Shown: positions 25,025-34,179 of the stretch, one piece after another
Position numbering within the stretch: the first letter of the stretch is position 1
Layout: the number at the start of each line of letters is the position of its first letter
DNA from: Bog-473 sp963721585
GTDB lineage: Bacteria > Actinomycetota > Acidimicrobiia > Acidimicrobiales > RAAP-2
NCBI GenBank assembly: GCA_963721585.1
Contig: CAVRJN010000007.1
Location: 1,054,001 to 1,118,000, forward strand
DNA length: 64,000 nucleotides
Direction of reading: 5' to 3'
Program-made: the position numbers and the translations under genes
Notes under the pieces: generated by a model
Seen by the model: only the letters and a program-made list of their open reading frames with translations
Told to the model about the DNA's origin: nothing
Databases searched by the model: none

Positions 25025-25620
25025 AGCCTTTCGCAGTGACCTGGGACTACCGCTGCCCCTTCGCACGCAACGCCCATGAGCATCTCGCCCTGGCCTTGGA
25101 AAAGGGCGCCGACTGGGACGTGACCTTCCTGCCCTTCTCATTGAGCCAAGCCCACGTGCCCGAGGGCGGAGCGCCCGTCTGGGACGACCCCGAGAAGGCC
25201 GGCGACCTCCTGGCGCTGGCCGCCGGCGTGGTCGTTCGCGATCAGTACCGGGGCCAGTTCCTCGACGCGCACGTCGCACTGTTCTCCGCCCGGCACGATG
25301 AGGGCCTCGACCTGCGACTGCCCGAGGTGGTCGCTTCCGTGCTCGAACGCGTCGGCGTGCCCGGCGACAAGGTGCTGGCGGAAGTCGCATCAGGGGAACC
25401 GGTGCAGGAGATACGGCGGGCCCACGAGCACGCCGCCGGCCAGCTGGACGTGTTCGGGGTCCCTACGTTCATTGTGGACGACCGCGCCGTCTTCGTACGG
25501 CTGATGAGCCGCCCGGCAGGGGACGCCGCCCTGGCCCTGCGGACGATGGAAGGCGTGCTCGACCTCTTCGAGACCATGCCCGACCTCAACGAGTTCAAGT
25601 ACACCAAGTTGTCGTTCTGA
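25021..25620 (+). CDS. DsbA-family (thioredoxin-fold) oxidoreductase
   Basis: This 199-residue protein of the DsbA/FrnE-like group begins PFAVTWDYRCPFARNAHEHL. The active site keeps only the first cysteine (CPFA instead of CxxC), so it is more likely a glutathione/mycothiol-type isomerase or transferase than a disulfide oxidase. The cis-proline motif appears as FGVPTFIVDDRAVFVRLM. No signal peptide is present, indicating a cytoplasmic location. The ATG start overlaps the PAP2 stop by 4 bp (ATGA). Confidence 0.85.
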   Translation: MKPFAVTWDYRCPFARNAHEHLALALEKGADWDVTFLPFSLSQAHVPEGGAPVWDDPEKAGDLLALAAGVVVRDQYRGQFLDAHVALFSARHDEGLDLRLPEVVASVLERVGVPGDKVLAEVASGEPVQEIRRAHEHAAGQLDVFGVPTFIVDDRAVFVRLMSRPAGDAALALRTMEGVLDLFETMPDLNEFKYTKLSF

Positions 25621-25650
25621 TCCTCCGAGGCGAGGTGGGCCGGGCCCGGG

Positions 25651-26571
25651 TCAGGAGCGGGCGAGCTCGCTGAGCAGCGCCAAGCCGCGGGCGCGCTCTT
25701 CGGCGTCTCCGACGATGGCGGCGACGAAGTCCGTCGCACCCGCGTCGGCCAGCTTCGAGATGGACGCGGCAACCGCCCCCTCGTCACCGATGTAGGCGAT
25801 GTCCGCGGCCGCCTCGGCCCCTTCCTTGTCCAGCATCGCCTTGTAGGAGGGCAGGTTCGGGTAGATGGAGAACACCTCGTTGATCCGCTCCTTCGCCCCG
25901 TCGAGGTCGTTGGTGACTGCGATCGGCAGCGACACCACGACCCGCGGTGCCGGACGCCCCGCCGCCTCCGCTGCCGCGGTGATGGTGGGGACAATGTGGC
26001 CTCCGATGGTCGCGGTGCCGGTCATCCATGTCACGGTGCCGTCAGCAACCCGCCCTGCCAGCTTCAGCATGGTGCTGGCCAAGGCGGCGACGAGCACCGG
26101 AGGCGCCTCGACGTTGGCGATATCGAGGGGGGTGAAGGCGTGGGTGGTCACGCGCTCCCCGTCAGAGTGGACAGCCTCGCCGTGCAGGAGCGGCATGAGC
26201 GCCGTCAGGTACTCCCGCATGTAGGCGGCCGGCCGTTCGAAGCTCATGCCCCACATGCTCTCGACCACCACCTGGTGGGAGAGGCCTATGCCGAGCAGGA
26301 GCCGGTTGTCCGTCGCCATCTGCACGGTGAGGGCCTGCTGGGCGAGCATCATGGGATGCCGCGGATACACCGGCACCACCCCCGTGCCCAGGCCGATGCC
26401 GGGCACCTGGGAGCCGGCCACCGCCAGGAGCGTCAGTGCATCGGGTCCGAAGATCTGGGACGCGAAGGCGTGGTCGAGCCCAGCCTCCCGGTACCGCTCC
26501 AACACAGCCACGATGTCGGCCAGTGGCTTGTCGGTCTCGATCATGCTCCCGATGCGCAGCGGCTTGGCCAT
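25651..26571 (-). CDS. LLM-class (luciferase-like) F420-dependent oxidoreductase
   Basis: This 306-residue TIM-barrel enzyme of the bacterial-luciferase superfamily shows GIGLGTGVVPVYPRHPMMLA followed by QQALTVQMATDNRLLLGIGL, typical of F420-dependent LLM oxidoreductases of actinobacteria. It would transfer hydride between F420H2 and an unknown substrate. Start ATG 26571 (MAKPLRIGSM) gives the first barrel strand; the open frame upstream lacks similarity. Convergent with the DsbA gene and divergent from purK-purE. Confidence 0.9.
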   Translation of the reverse strand: MAKPLRIGSMIETDKPLADIVAVLERYREAGLDHAFASQIFGPDALTLLAVAGSQVPGIGLGTGVVPVYPRHPMMLAQQALTVQMATDNRLLLGIGLSHQVVVESMWGMSFERPAAYMREYLTALMPLLHGEAVHSDGERVTTHAFTPLDIANVEAPPVLVAALASTMLKLAGRVADGTVTWMTGTATIGGHIVPTITAAAEAAGRPAPRVVVSLPIAVTNDLDGAKERINEVFSIYPNLPSYKAMLDKEGAEAAADIAYIGDEGAVAASISKLADAGATDFVAAIVGDAEERARGLALLSELARS

Positions 26572-26650
26572 GTCCCTGGTGCTCCTCGCGTAGTCTGCCG
26601 GTTGTGTTCGTTCCACTGTCTAGGCGATTCCCCGAACGGGGGCGAGTGAC

Positions 26651-28348
26651 CTGAGCACGCACCCGATCGGGTTCGTCGGCGCTGGTCAGCTGGCACGAAT
26701 GGCCGGTGAGGCGGCCAGCGCGCTGGGCCTGTCCATCGCCGTCCTGGCCGAACACCCCGACGATGCCGCCTGCGAGGTGGCGGCCGAAGTGGTCCTCGGA
26801 TCGCCGTTCGTCGCGGCCGACCTCCGTGCCATCGCGGCCCGTTGCGACGTCTTGACCTTCGATCACGAGCAGGTCGACCTCGGTTTGGTGGCCGAGGTGG
26901 CAGCCCACGGTGCGGTCGTCCGGCCCGGCGCGGACACGCTGGAGCTCGCTGTCGACAAGGCCCGCATGCGGACCGTGCTGGACGAGGCAGGGGTGCCCGT
27001 TCCGGCCTACCTGGTGGTCGACGACGGGCGGGACGCACTCGAAGCCGTTGCGTCCTTCGCCGCCACGCATGGCTGGCCCGTCATGGTCAAGGCCGCCCGC
27101 GGGGGCTATGACGGCAAGGGCGTGTGGCCGGTCGCCGACGGTGCGGAGGCTGCCGAGGTTCTGAGGGGCGCGGCGGGGCAGGTCGTCGTCGAGGAGTTGC
27201 TCCCACTCGACGCCGAGCTGGCCGTCATGGTGGCGCGCCGTCCCTCGGGCGCGTCAGCGGCCTGGCCCGCCGTCGAGACCGCCCAGGTGGGCGGGGTCTG
27301 CCGGGAGGTGCTCGTGCCGGGACGGCTCGACGCCGATGTGCTGGAGGCGGCATCCGCCCTCGGCCAAAAGGTGGCCGAGATCGCCGGCGGCGTCGGCGTC
27401 ATGGCTGTCGAGCTCTTCTGGTCCGGCGGCCGGCTACTGGTCAACGAGGTGGCCACGCGTCCCCACAACTCGGGCCACTGGACCATGGAGGGCGCAGTGA
27501 CATCGCAGTTCGAGAACCACGTGCGAGCCGTGCTGGACCTGCCACTCGGGTCCGCCGCGGCCCAGCACCCCCATGTGGCCAGCGTCAACGTCTTCGGCGG
27601 TCCGGACGGCGAGGATCCGGCCCAGCTGCTCCCCCGCGGCCTGGCGGTCGAGGGTGCGCACGTGCACCTCTATGGCAAGAGCGCCCGGCCGGGACGCAAA
27701 CTGGGGCACGTGACGGTGTGCGGGGACGAAGCGGAGGTGGTGCGGGCGCGGGCGTGGTCGTCCGCCATTGCCCTCGGGACGCCGGTGCCGGAGGGCATCG
27801 ACCTGTCGGGGGGTGCTCCCGTGACCGGTTCGACACAGCTGGTCGCCGTTGTCATGGGGAGCTCGTCCGACCTGCCCGTCATGCAGGGAGCGGTCGACGT
27901 GCTGGAGGAGTTCGGCGTGGACCACGAGGTACGCGTGGTCTCCGCCCACCGCACGCCGCGCGACATGCTGGCCTTCGGGCAGGAGGCCGCCGGCCGGGGG
28001 CTCAAGGTGCTGATCGCCGGGGCCGGAGGGGCGGCCCACCTGCCCGGCATGCTGGCCTCGGTCACGACCCTCCCGGTCATCGGCGTCCCGGTGGCGCTCT
28101 CCCAGCTCGATGGCCTCGACAGCCTGCTCTCCATCGTCCAGATGCCCAAAGGCGTCCCCGTCGCCACCATGGCGGTCAACGGCGCCCGCAACGCCGGTCT
28201 CCTGGCGGTGCGCATCCTGGCCCAGTCCGACCCCGACCTCACCGCCGGCATGGAGGCGTTTCAGGAGCAGCTCGCTTCCGATGCTCGCCTCCAGGACGCG
28301 GACGTCTCCCGGGGGGCGGCGTCGGAAGGTGCGAGGCGCAATGGCTGA
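26651..28348 (+). CDS. purKE: Fused PurK-PurE: AIR carboxylase (N5-CAIR synthetase + mutase)
   Basis: One polypeptide of 565 residues joins both steps that convert AIR to CAIR in purine synthesis. PurK (residues 1 to about 385) starts HPIGFVGAGQLARMAG, with ATP-grasp segments MVKAARGGYDGKG and NEVATRPHNSGHW. PurE (about 395-550) has VAVVMGSSSDLPVMQGAVD, VSAHRTPRDM and AGAGGAAHLPGM. Start: the frame is closed by TAG about 30 bases upstream and has no ATG/GTG/TTG before ATG 26699, which would remove the glycine loop. CTG 26651, preceded by GGGGGCGAG, is therefore the likely start. The next gene overlaps its stop by 8 bp. Confidence 0.9.
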   Translation: MSTHPIGFVGAGQLARMAGEAASALGLSIAVLAEHPDDAACEVAAEVVLGSPFVAADLRAIAARCDVLTFDHEQVDLGLVAEVAAHGAVVRPGADTLELAVDKARMRTVLDEAGVPVPAYLVVDDGRDALEAVASFAATHGWPVMVKAARGGYDGKGVWPVADGAEAAEVLRGAAGQVVVEELLPLDAELAVMVARRPSGASAAWPAVETAQVGGVCREVLVPGRLDADVLEAASALGQKVAEIAGGVGVMAVELFWSGGRLLVNEVATRPHNSGHWTMEGAVTSQFENHVRAVLDLPLGSAAAQHPHVASVNVFGGPDGEDPAQLLPRGLAVEGAHVHLYGKSARPGRKLGHVTVCGDEAEVVRARAWSSAIALGTPVPEGIDLSGGAPVTGSTQLVAVVMGSSSDLPVMQGAVDVLEEFGVDHEVRVVSAHRTPRDMLAFGQEAAGRGLKVLIAGAGGAAHLPGMLASVTTLPVIGVPVALSQLDGLDSLLSIVQMPKGVPVATMAVNGARNAGLLAVRILAQSDPDLTAGMEAFQEQLASDARLQDADVSRGAASEGARRNG

Positions 28349-29186
28349 GCCGAACCTGGCCCAGCGCCTCGGCTACGGCGCGCAGGACAAGCTCGTGATC
28401 ATCAACGCCGACGATCTCGGCTCCTGCCACTCGGCCAACGTCGGGGTCTTCGAGTGCCTGGCCACGGGAACGGTCACCAGTGCCACGCTGATGGTGCCCT
28501 GCCCGTGGGCTCGGGAGGCGAGCAGCCGCTACCGGGGCCAGGACATCGGGGTCCACCTCACCCTCAACGCCGAGTACGAGCTCTACCGGTGGGGCCCCAT
28601 CACCTACGCGCCGTCGCTCCTGGGTGGGGACGGCGGGTTCCCCCGCACGGTCCAGGATGTCTGGGATCACGCCGACCTCGACGAGGTCCGCCGCGAATGC
28701 CGGGCCCAGATCGAGCGGGCCATTTTATGGGGCTTCGACGTCAGCCATCTCGATGCGCACATGGCGACACTGCAGCTCAGGCCCGAATTCTTCGATGTGT
28801 ACCTGGAGCTGGCGCTGGAGTTCCGGTTACCCCTGCGGATGGTCAGCTCCGCCACGGAACGCTACGTGGGCTTCCCGGCCCGAGCCGTGGCCGCCGCGGA
28901 AGGCGCCGTGTTCACGGACCATTTCCGCCTGGTGCCCGGCGTTGGATCCCGCGAGATCTTCGAGCGGGATCTCGCCACGCTGCGTCCGGGGGTGACCGAG
29001 CTGCACCTCCACCCGGCGGTGGACAGCGCCGAGCTGCGCTCGTTGGCGACCGACGACTGGGCCGCCCGGGTCGACGACTACCACATCATTTGCGCGGAGG
29101 ACTGGGTGCGCCGTTCGCTCGACGAGGCGGGAGCGACCCTTATCGGGTACCGGCCGCTACGCGATCTGGCCAGGTCCGGAGGCTGA
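28341..29186 (+). CDS. ChbG/YdjC-family carbohydrate deacetylase
   Basis: This 281-residue enzyme of the YdjC (ChbG) family removes acetyl groups from N-acetylated sugars in a metal-dependent reaction. The metal site is in IINADDLGSCHSANVGVFEC, with downstream DVSHLDAHMATLQLRPEFF supplying metal histidines. HLHPAVDSAELRSLA near the C-terminus is also typical. The ATG overlaps the purK-purE stop. Its substrate is unknown. Confidence 0.9.
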   Translation: MAEPNLAQRLGYGAQDKLVIINADDLGSCHSANVGVFECLATGTVTSATLMVPCPWAREASSRYRGQDIGVHLTLNAEYELYRWGPITYAPSLLGGDGGFPRTVQDVWDHADLDEVRRECRAQIERAILWGFDVSHLDAHMATLQLRPEFFDVYLELALEFRLPLRMVSSATERYVGFPARAVAAAEGAVFTDHFRLVPGVGSREIFERDLATLRPGVTELHLHPAVDSAELRSLATDDWAARVDDYHIICAEDWVRRSLDEAGATLIGYRPLRDLARSGG

Positions 29187-29196
29187 GTCCGGCCCG

Positions 29197-29757
29197 GTGA
29201 CCGCCTCGACCACGACGACGATCAGGGGCGTCTCGATCCTCTCGAGGCAGCGCAAGGGCAAGGGCAAGGCCGACGTCTTCGACATCGCCCTCTCCTCGAA
29301 AGGGATCGTCATTCAGCGCCCCGGTCGGAACGACCAGCACATGACCTGGGAGCGGGTCTCGCAATGGGAGATCGAGGAGAGGCCGGGCTGCGTCGTCTTG
29401 ACCCTGCGAGGTGGAGGCTCGGTGACCCCTCTGATGGTGAAGGGATGGACCCCCGAAGACCTCGAGACCGTCATGCGCGAGGCGGCGGCGGCGAGCACCT
29501 CTGGTCGCGCCGTCGCCTCACCAGCGGTTGCCGACGACACCGCCCCGGGTTCCGAACGGGTAGAGGACAAGGCGCCGGCCACCTCCCATGTCCAGCCCCG
29601 TGTCGCTCGCCGTCTGGCCGCCCGCCGCCCGCCGCGCCGGGCCTGGAAGGTGCTCGTGACCATCGTGCTGCTGGGCGCCCTGGCCACGGCTGTCACCGTC
29701 GTGCTGCTGCAGAGCGCAGGCGTGATCAGCTGGAGCTTTCTCGGCCCCGTCGCCTGA
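29197..29757 (+). CDS. Hypothetical protein with PH-like region and C-terminal membrane helix
   Basis: This 186-residue protein has no recognised family. The first 90 residues alternate beta-like strands (GVSILSRQRKGKGKADVFDI, VVLTLRGGGSVTPLMVKGW), suggesting a small PH-like or beta-sandwich domain. A disordered alanine/arginine-rich linker follows. A single helix, VLVTIVLLGALATAVTVVLL, lies at about residues 152-171. It starts at GTG 29197, 10 bp after the deacetylase gene, and ends one base before the convergent mca gene. Confidence 0.7.
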   Translation: MTASTTTTIRGVSILSRQRKGKGKADVFDIALSSKGIVIQRPGRNDQHMTWERVSQWEIEERPGCVVLTLRGGGSVTPLMVKGWTPEDLETVMREAAAASTSGRAVASPAVADDTAPGSERVEDKAPATSHVQPRVARRLAARRPPRRAWKVLVTIVLLGALATAVTVVLLQSAGVISWSFLGPVA

Positions 29758-30615
29758 TCATCTCACCTCCGCAAAGAGATCGTCCTCCGTCACGTCGGTC
29801 GGGCCCACGCGGCTTTGCGCCAGGCGGAACTCGTCGACGGGGTGGATGTCACGCATCACCTCGGGCGGCAGGCCGAACCAGAAGCGCGAGGTCGGATCGA
29901 CCTGCGTGGCGTGCGCTTTGAGGGCCTCACCGCGTACATGGGCGAATCCCGTGACGTCGATGGTCGTGGTGAACGGCTCTGTCCGGGTCATGCGGGTCAG
30001 CCACTTGTCGTCGAAGGGCGACTCGAGACCCAACTCCTCGAACTTCTCGTGGATCTGGCGAAACCGTTCACCCGACCACACCGAGTAGTAGAGCTTGGCC
30101 GGGGTGAACGGAGGTCCGGCATCAGGGAAGCAGTCCGGATCACCGGCGGAGTCGAAGGCCAGGACGGAGATCTCGTGCACTCGCAGGTGGTCCGGATGCG
30201 GATACTCGCTCTGGTCGTCGCCGTAGGTGATCACGACCTGGGGCCGTTCGCGGCGGATGACAGCCACGAGACGCTCCACCGCCTCGTCGAGCGGGGCCTG
30301 GGCGAAGGCGTCGGGGCGGGCGTTGGCCTCCGTGTCGGGCATCCCCGAGTCCCTGTAGCCGAGCAGCACCGTGTCGTCGTAGCCGATGATCTCGGTGGAG
30401 GCCTTGAGCTCGGCCATCCGGATCCGGCCGATGTCCGCCCGCACCTCCGGGGTGTCCATGGCCGGGTTGAGGATGTCGCCCTCCTCCCCCCCGGTGCAGC
30501 ACACCAGCACCGTCCGCACCCCCTCGGCGTGGTAGCGGGCCACCGTGGGTGCACCCTTGGAGGCCTCGTCGTCGGGGTGCGCGTGGACGCTGAGCAGGCA
30601 GAGGGGATCGGGCAC
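29758..30615 (-). CDS. mca: PIG-L family amidase, mycothiol S-conjugate amidase (Mca)-like
   Basis: This 285-residue zinc hydrolase of the LmbE/PIG-L family cleaves mycothiol S-conjugates to mercapturic acids for export. The metal motif HAHPDDEASKG lies at residues 11-21 and HPDHLR near residue 143. The segment YYSVWSGERFRQIHEKFEEL and overall length (about 285-290) favour Mca over MshB. The GTG start begins VPDPLCLLSVHAHPDDE. Presence of Mca implies mycothiol synthesis in the host, consistent with the MDMPI enzyme at 61.8 kb. MshB is the alternative assignment. Confidence 0.88.
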   Translation of the reverse strand: MPDPLCLLSVHAHPDDEASKGAPTVARYHAEGVRTVLVCCTGGEEGDILNPAMDTPEVRADIGRIRMAELKASTEIIGYDDTVLLGYRDSGMPDTEANARPDAFAQAPLDEAVERLVAVIRRERPQVVITYGDDQSEYPHPDHLRVHEISVLAFDSAGDPDCFPDAGPPFTPAKLYYSVWSGERFRQIHEKFEELGLESPFDDKWLTRMTRTEPFTTTIDVTGFAHVRGEALKAHATQVDPTSRFWFGLPPEVMRDIHPVDEFRLAQSRVGPTDVTEDDLFAEVR

Positions 30616-30693
30616 AGATCGACACTAGCGGCGTGCCTGGCCAGGGCAGCCCGGTGCCCCACCCTCCCCCACTTGGCCTTATGCTCGTAGGTC

Positions 30694-31461
30694 ATGGCAG
30701 GCACGTTCAGTCGGATACGCGACATCTTCCGGTCCAAGGCCAACAAGGCCCTGGACAAGATGGAGGACCCGCGCGACACGCTTGACCTCTCCTACGAGAA
30801 GCAGCTCGAACAGCTCCAGAAGGTGCGCCGGGGCGTGGCGGACGTCGCAACGGCCCGCAAGCGGATTGAGCTGCAGGCCCAGGGATTGCAGAAACAGGCC
30901 GACAAGCTGCAGGGCCAGGCCAAGGCGGCGCTGGCGCAGGGGAACGAGGACCTCGCCCGCGAGGCGCTGTCGCGGCGCGCCGCACTCGGCGAGCAGCTGG
31001 CCGAGCTCAAGACGCAGCACGACCAGATCAGCGAGCAGGAGCAGAAGCTCGTCCAGACGTCGCAGGAGCTTCAGATACGCGTCGAGCGCTTCCGCACCCA
31101 GAAGGAGACGATGAAGGCCTCCTACACCGCGGCCGAAGCCCAGACCAAGGTCGGCGAGGCGGTCTCTGGCATCTCTGACTCGACGCGCAGCGCGGGCGCA
31201 ACCATGCAGCGGGCCCAGGACAAGATCGCCGGCATGCAGGCGCGGGCAGGCGCCATCGACGAGCTGTTGGCGTCGGGTGCGCTCGACGACCTGTCCCACC
31301 CGGTCGACGACATTCAAAAGGAGCTCGACAAAGTGTCGTCCACGTCGCAGGTGGACAACGAGCTGGCGGCGTTGAAGGCCGAGTTGGGCGCCGGCGGTGG
31401 TGCCGACGCGACGGCTGCACTGCCGTCGGCCGACGGGGCCCCAGGAGGCGAAGGAGCCTGA
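30694..31461 (+). CDS. pspA: PspA/IM30 family envelope-stress protein
   Basis: This 255-residue PspA homologue is mostly long coiled coil (residues 25-220, rich in Gln/Ala/Glu/Lys). It starts GTFSRIRDIFRSKANKALDK with an N-terminal amphipathic helix that binds stressed membranes and an EDPRD segment typical of the family. The C-terminal tail is glycine/alanine-rich. ATG 30694 follows a 78-bp gap upstream. It is the first gene of a coupled operon with htpX and pspAB, an arrangement known in actinobacteria for membrane-stress response. Confidence 0.92.
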   Translation: MAGTFSRIRDIFRSKANKALDKMEDPRDTLDLSYEKQLEQLQKVRRGVADVATARKRIELQAQGLQKQADKLQGQAKAALAQGNEDLAREALSRRAALGEQLAELKTQHDQISEQEQKLVQTSQELQIRVERFRTQKETMKASYTAAEAQTKVGEAVSGISDSTRSAGATMQRAQDKIAGMQARAGAIDELLASGALDDLSHPVDDIQKELDKVSSTSQVDNELAALKAELGAGGGADATAALPSADGAPGGEGA

Positions 31462-32420
31462 TGGCAATTTCACGCAACATCCCGGCCGACAGGGGCCTGA
31501 CCTACCGCATGCTCTTGACGGGCTTGCTGTTCGTCATTCTCTACGCCGTGTTTATCGGCGTGCTCTTCGCACTGCTCCACAGCCTGGTGCTGATCCTGAT
31601 CATCGCCGTCGGGGTCCTGTTCGCCCAGTACTGGTTCAGCGCCAAGATCGCCATGTACGCCATGCACGCCAAGGAGGTCACGCCGGAGCAGGCGCCCGAG
31701 CTCCATGGCGTGGTGGATCGGTTGTGCGCGCTGGCGGACATGCCCAAGCCCAAGGTGGCCATCGCTCAGACCGACATCCCCAACGCCTTTGCCACGGGGC
31801 GGAGCCCCAAGGCGGCGGTGGTCTGCGTCACGTCCGGATTGCTGCGGCGCCTCGACGAGCCCGAGGTGGAGGCGGTGCTCTCGCACGAGATCTCCCACGT
31901 GGCCCACCGCGACGTCGCCGTCATGACCATCGCCAGCGGGCTCGGCATGATCGCCGGCCTGCTGACCCGCGTCATGTTCTACTCGGAGATCTTCGGCGGC
32001 GGCCGGGGCGGCGGCAACAACCAGCAGAGCCAGGCGGCGCTCATTGAGATGCTCGTGTTGTTGGTGTCGGTCGTCGTCTACTTCGTGAGCTTCATGCTCA
32101 CCATGGCGCTGTCGCGCTACCGCGAGTTGGCCGCCGACCGTTCGGGCGCGCTGCTGATCGGCCGGCCGTCGTTGCTCGCCTCCGCGCTGGTCAAGATCAC
32201 CGGAGAGATGGGGCGCATCCCGACCAACGACCTGCGATCCGCCGAGCCGTTCAATGCCTTCTTCTTCGCCCCGGCCGTGGCCAACGGAGCCGCTCAGGGC
32301 CAGGGCGGGGGCTCCAGCTTCGGCAATCTCTTCCGGACGCACCCGACGCTCGAGAAGCGTCTGGCCCAGCTGGACTCGCTGGAGCGTCAGCTCGGCCAGA
32401 CCGGCCCGACCGCCGGCTGA
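31461..32420 (+). CDS. htpX: M48 family zinc metalloprotease HtpX
   Basis: This 319-residue membrane protease has two N-terminal helices (LLTGLLFVILYAVFIGVLFA, LVLILIIAVGVLFAQYWF) and the zinc motif HEISHVAH near residue 140. A further hydrophobic region occurs at about residues 195-215. HtpX degrades damaged membrane proteins. The start overlaps the pspA stop by one base (TGATG), so translation is coupled. The C-terminal SFGNLFRTHPTLEKRLAQL matches the family. Confidence 0.94.
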   Translation: MAISRNIPADRGLTYRMLLTGLLFVILYAVFIGVLFALLHSLVLILIIAVGVLFAQYWFSAKIAMYAMHAKEVTPEQAPELHGVVDRLCALADMPKPKVAIAQTDIPNAFATGRSPKAAVVCVTSGLLRRLDEPEVEAVLSHEISHVAHRDVAVMTIASGLGMIAGLLTRVMFYSEIFGGGRGGGNNQQSQAALIEMLVLLVSVVVYFVSFMLTMALSRYRELAADRSGALLIGRPSLLASALVKITGEMGRIPTNDLRSAEPFNAFFFAPAVANGAAQGQGGGSSFGNLFRTHPTLEKRLAQLDSLERQLGQTGPTAG

Positions 32421-32436
32421 TCGGCCGAGCCCACAG

Positions 32437-33012
32437 GTGGGTCTCTTCGACACCATCCTCGGCCGCAGCAAGCCGGTCCGGGCCAATCTGGATGCCCTGT
32501 TCGCACTTCCGACGGCCGCGCTGACACTGCAGAGCGCCGGCGGGCTGGTGAGCTCGGGGCACGCCGGGGTGTGCTGGAAGCCGCCGCCGGGCAAGGCGGC
32601 GGCCGACGCCCAGAAGGAGATCGCCGAGCTGGTGGGCGACGACGCCTTCCACGACGCGCTGGACAAGTTCGACTACGGCTGGCTCCTGCTGGACGACAGC
32701 GATATCGAGGAGCTGGTGACCAAGATCCACATGGCCAACTCCACGCTGCAGGACAACGGTTGGGGCCCCCAGCTGCTGTGCTCGGCATTCGGCTTCGTCC
32801 CCGGACCGGATGCGCCGGGTGACGCCCGGGCCTTCCGGCTCGTCTACCTCTTCAAGCGGGGCACCTTCTACCCGTTCGCTCCCGTCGACGCGGGGAAAGA
32901 GCGACGGGACACCGAACTCGAGCTGCGCATACGGACCATGGTGGGAGCGGACCTGCCGGTGGAACCCGACCTCTCCCGCTGGTTCCCCCTGTGGGACATG
33001 CCGGTCGCCTGA
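32437..33012 (+). CDS. pspAB: PspA-associated protein PspAB
   Basis: This 191-residue cytoplasmic protein is of the PspAB family, found next to pspA and htpX in actinobacteria. It begins VGLFDTILGRSKPVRANLDA and includes LQSAGGLVSSGHAGVCWKPP and LLCSAFGFVPGP. No catalytic motif is visible, and the function is not established beyond linkage to Psp. GTG 32437 is 16 bp after htpX. It completes a three-gene stress operon. Confidence 0.88.
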   Translation: MGLFDTILGRSKPVRANLDALFALPTAALTLQSAGGLVSSGHAGVCWKPPPGKAAADAQKEIAELVGDDAFHDALDKFDYGWLLLDDSDIEELVTKIHMANSTLQDNGWGPQLLCSAFGFVPGPDAPGDARAFRLVYLFKRGTFYPFAPVDAGKERRDTELELRIRTMVGADLPVEPDLSRWFPLWDMPVA

Positions 33013-33111
33013 CGAATTGTCACCTGGAGTTCGCGGACGTGCTCGGGGCTGGTGGTCGGACGGGCAGACTGCAGCATGGGGAAGCTCCAAGATCCGAGGA
33101 GGCGTACTGAC

Positions 33112-33859
33112 GTGGTAGAGACCGGTGAGCGGATGATCGCGCTAGAGGGTGCGGTGAACTTTCGCGATCTCGGCGGCTACGAGGCCCGAGACGGCAGCCA
33201 GACCCGTTGGCGCACGCTCTTCCGCGCCGATGGCCTGGGCGAGCTGACCGGGACCGACCTCTCGGTGCTGCGCGGGTTCGGCATCCGGACGGTGATCGAC
33301 CTGCGCTCGGGATCCGAGCTGGAGCGTGGCCGGTTCGACGTGGAGGCCCACCCCGTCGCCTTCCATCACTTCCCCTTCATTGAGGAGCTCCCCGACGCAC
33401 AGGACTTCGACCGCCGGCCCGGCCTCCTCGGTTCGCAGTACCAGGAGATCGTGCAGCGATGCCGGAGGGCAGATCCTCGCCGCCTTGGAGGTCCTCGCCT
33501 CTCCCGACGCCCTACCCGCCGTGTTCCACTGCACGGCCGGCAAGGACCGCACCGGGGTCCTCTCCGCCATCGTCCTCTCGCTGCTCGGGGTCGACGAACC
33601 GACCGTGGTGGCCGACTACGCGCTGAGCGGCGCAGCCATGCTGCGGCTGCGGGCCAAGCTCATTGAGAAGTACCCCGAGGGCCGGGAGACCCTCGAGAAC
33701 ATCGATGAGGTCTTCTCGGCCGACCCGGCGCAGATGGAGCAACTTCTCGACCACGTCCAGGAGCAGTACGGGTCGGTCGGCGCCTACGTCGAGGGCCTGG
33801 GGGCCTCGGCCGATCTCGTCGAGCGCCTGCGCAGGGCCCTGCTGGAGCCGGTGGGTTAG
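33112..33859 (+). CDS. Tyrosine-protein phosphatase (broken by a frameshift)
   Basis: The N-terminal part (about 120 residues) reads GAVNFRDLGGYEARDGSQTR and TVIDLRSGSELERG. The C-terminal part, in another frame, reads GGQILAALEVLASPDALPAV then FHCTAGKDRTGVL. Together they make a dual-specificity/Tyr phosphatase of the Y_phosphatase3 type with P-loop HCTAGKDRTG. The switch of frame is near 33460 (one-base indel). GTG 33112 has GAGGAGG upstream; ATG 33136 is an alternative. Whether this is a true pseudogene or a sequencing error cannot be told here. Confidence 0.82.
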
Positions 33860-34179
33860 GCCCCGCCGCCGGCGTCGTCGTCCCGGATGTCCGGGCGCAA
33901 CCGGTCGACGACACCGGCCAGCGCCAGGTCGAGGAGCGTGAGGCCGCCCGAGTCGTGCGTCGTGAGGGCGAGGCGCACGGTGTTCCATCGGATGTCGATG
34001 TCGGGGTGATGGTTCGCCGCCTCGGCGGCGGCAGCGACGACATTCACGAACGCAAGGGCGCCAGCGAAGTCGTGCAGCTTGACCGTCGTCACCAGGACGT
34101 CGCCCTCGCGGGTCCATCGCAGCTGCTGCTCCTCGAGCTGGGCGTCGACGTCGGCTGCGCTGAGCAGCGGCTCCCTCAC
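33856..34179 (-). CDS. 4a-hydroxytetrahydrobiopterin dehydratase (PCD/DCoH family)
   Basis: This 107-residue pterin-4a-carbinolamine dehydratase recycles the pterin cofactor. The active-site segment NHHPDIDIRWNTVRLALTTH is clear, as are the helix FAGALAFVNVVAAAAEAAN and the length of about 100. GTG 34179 (VREPLLSAADVDAQL) overlaps the fumarase stop by 4 bp (GTGA), giving a fumC-PCD operon. No aromatic amino acid hydroxylase gene is nearby. Confidence 0.9.
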   Translation of the reverse strand: MREPLLSAADVDAQLEEQQLRWTREGDVLVTTVKLHDFAGALAFVNVVAAAAEAANHHPDIDIRWNTVRLALTTHDSGGLTLLDLALAGVVDRLRPDIRDDDAGGGA

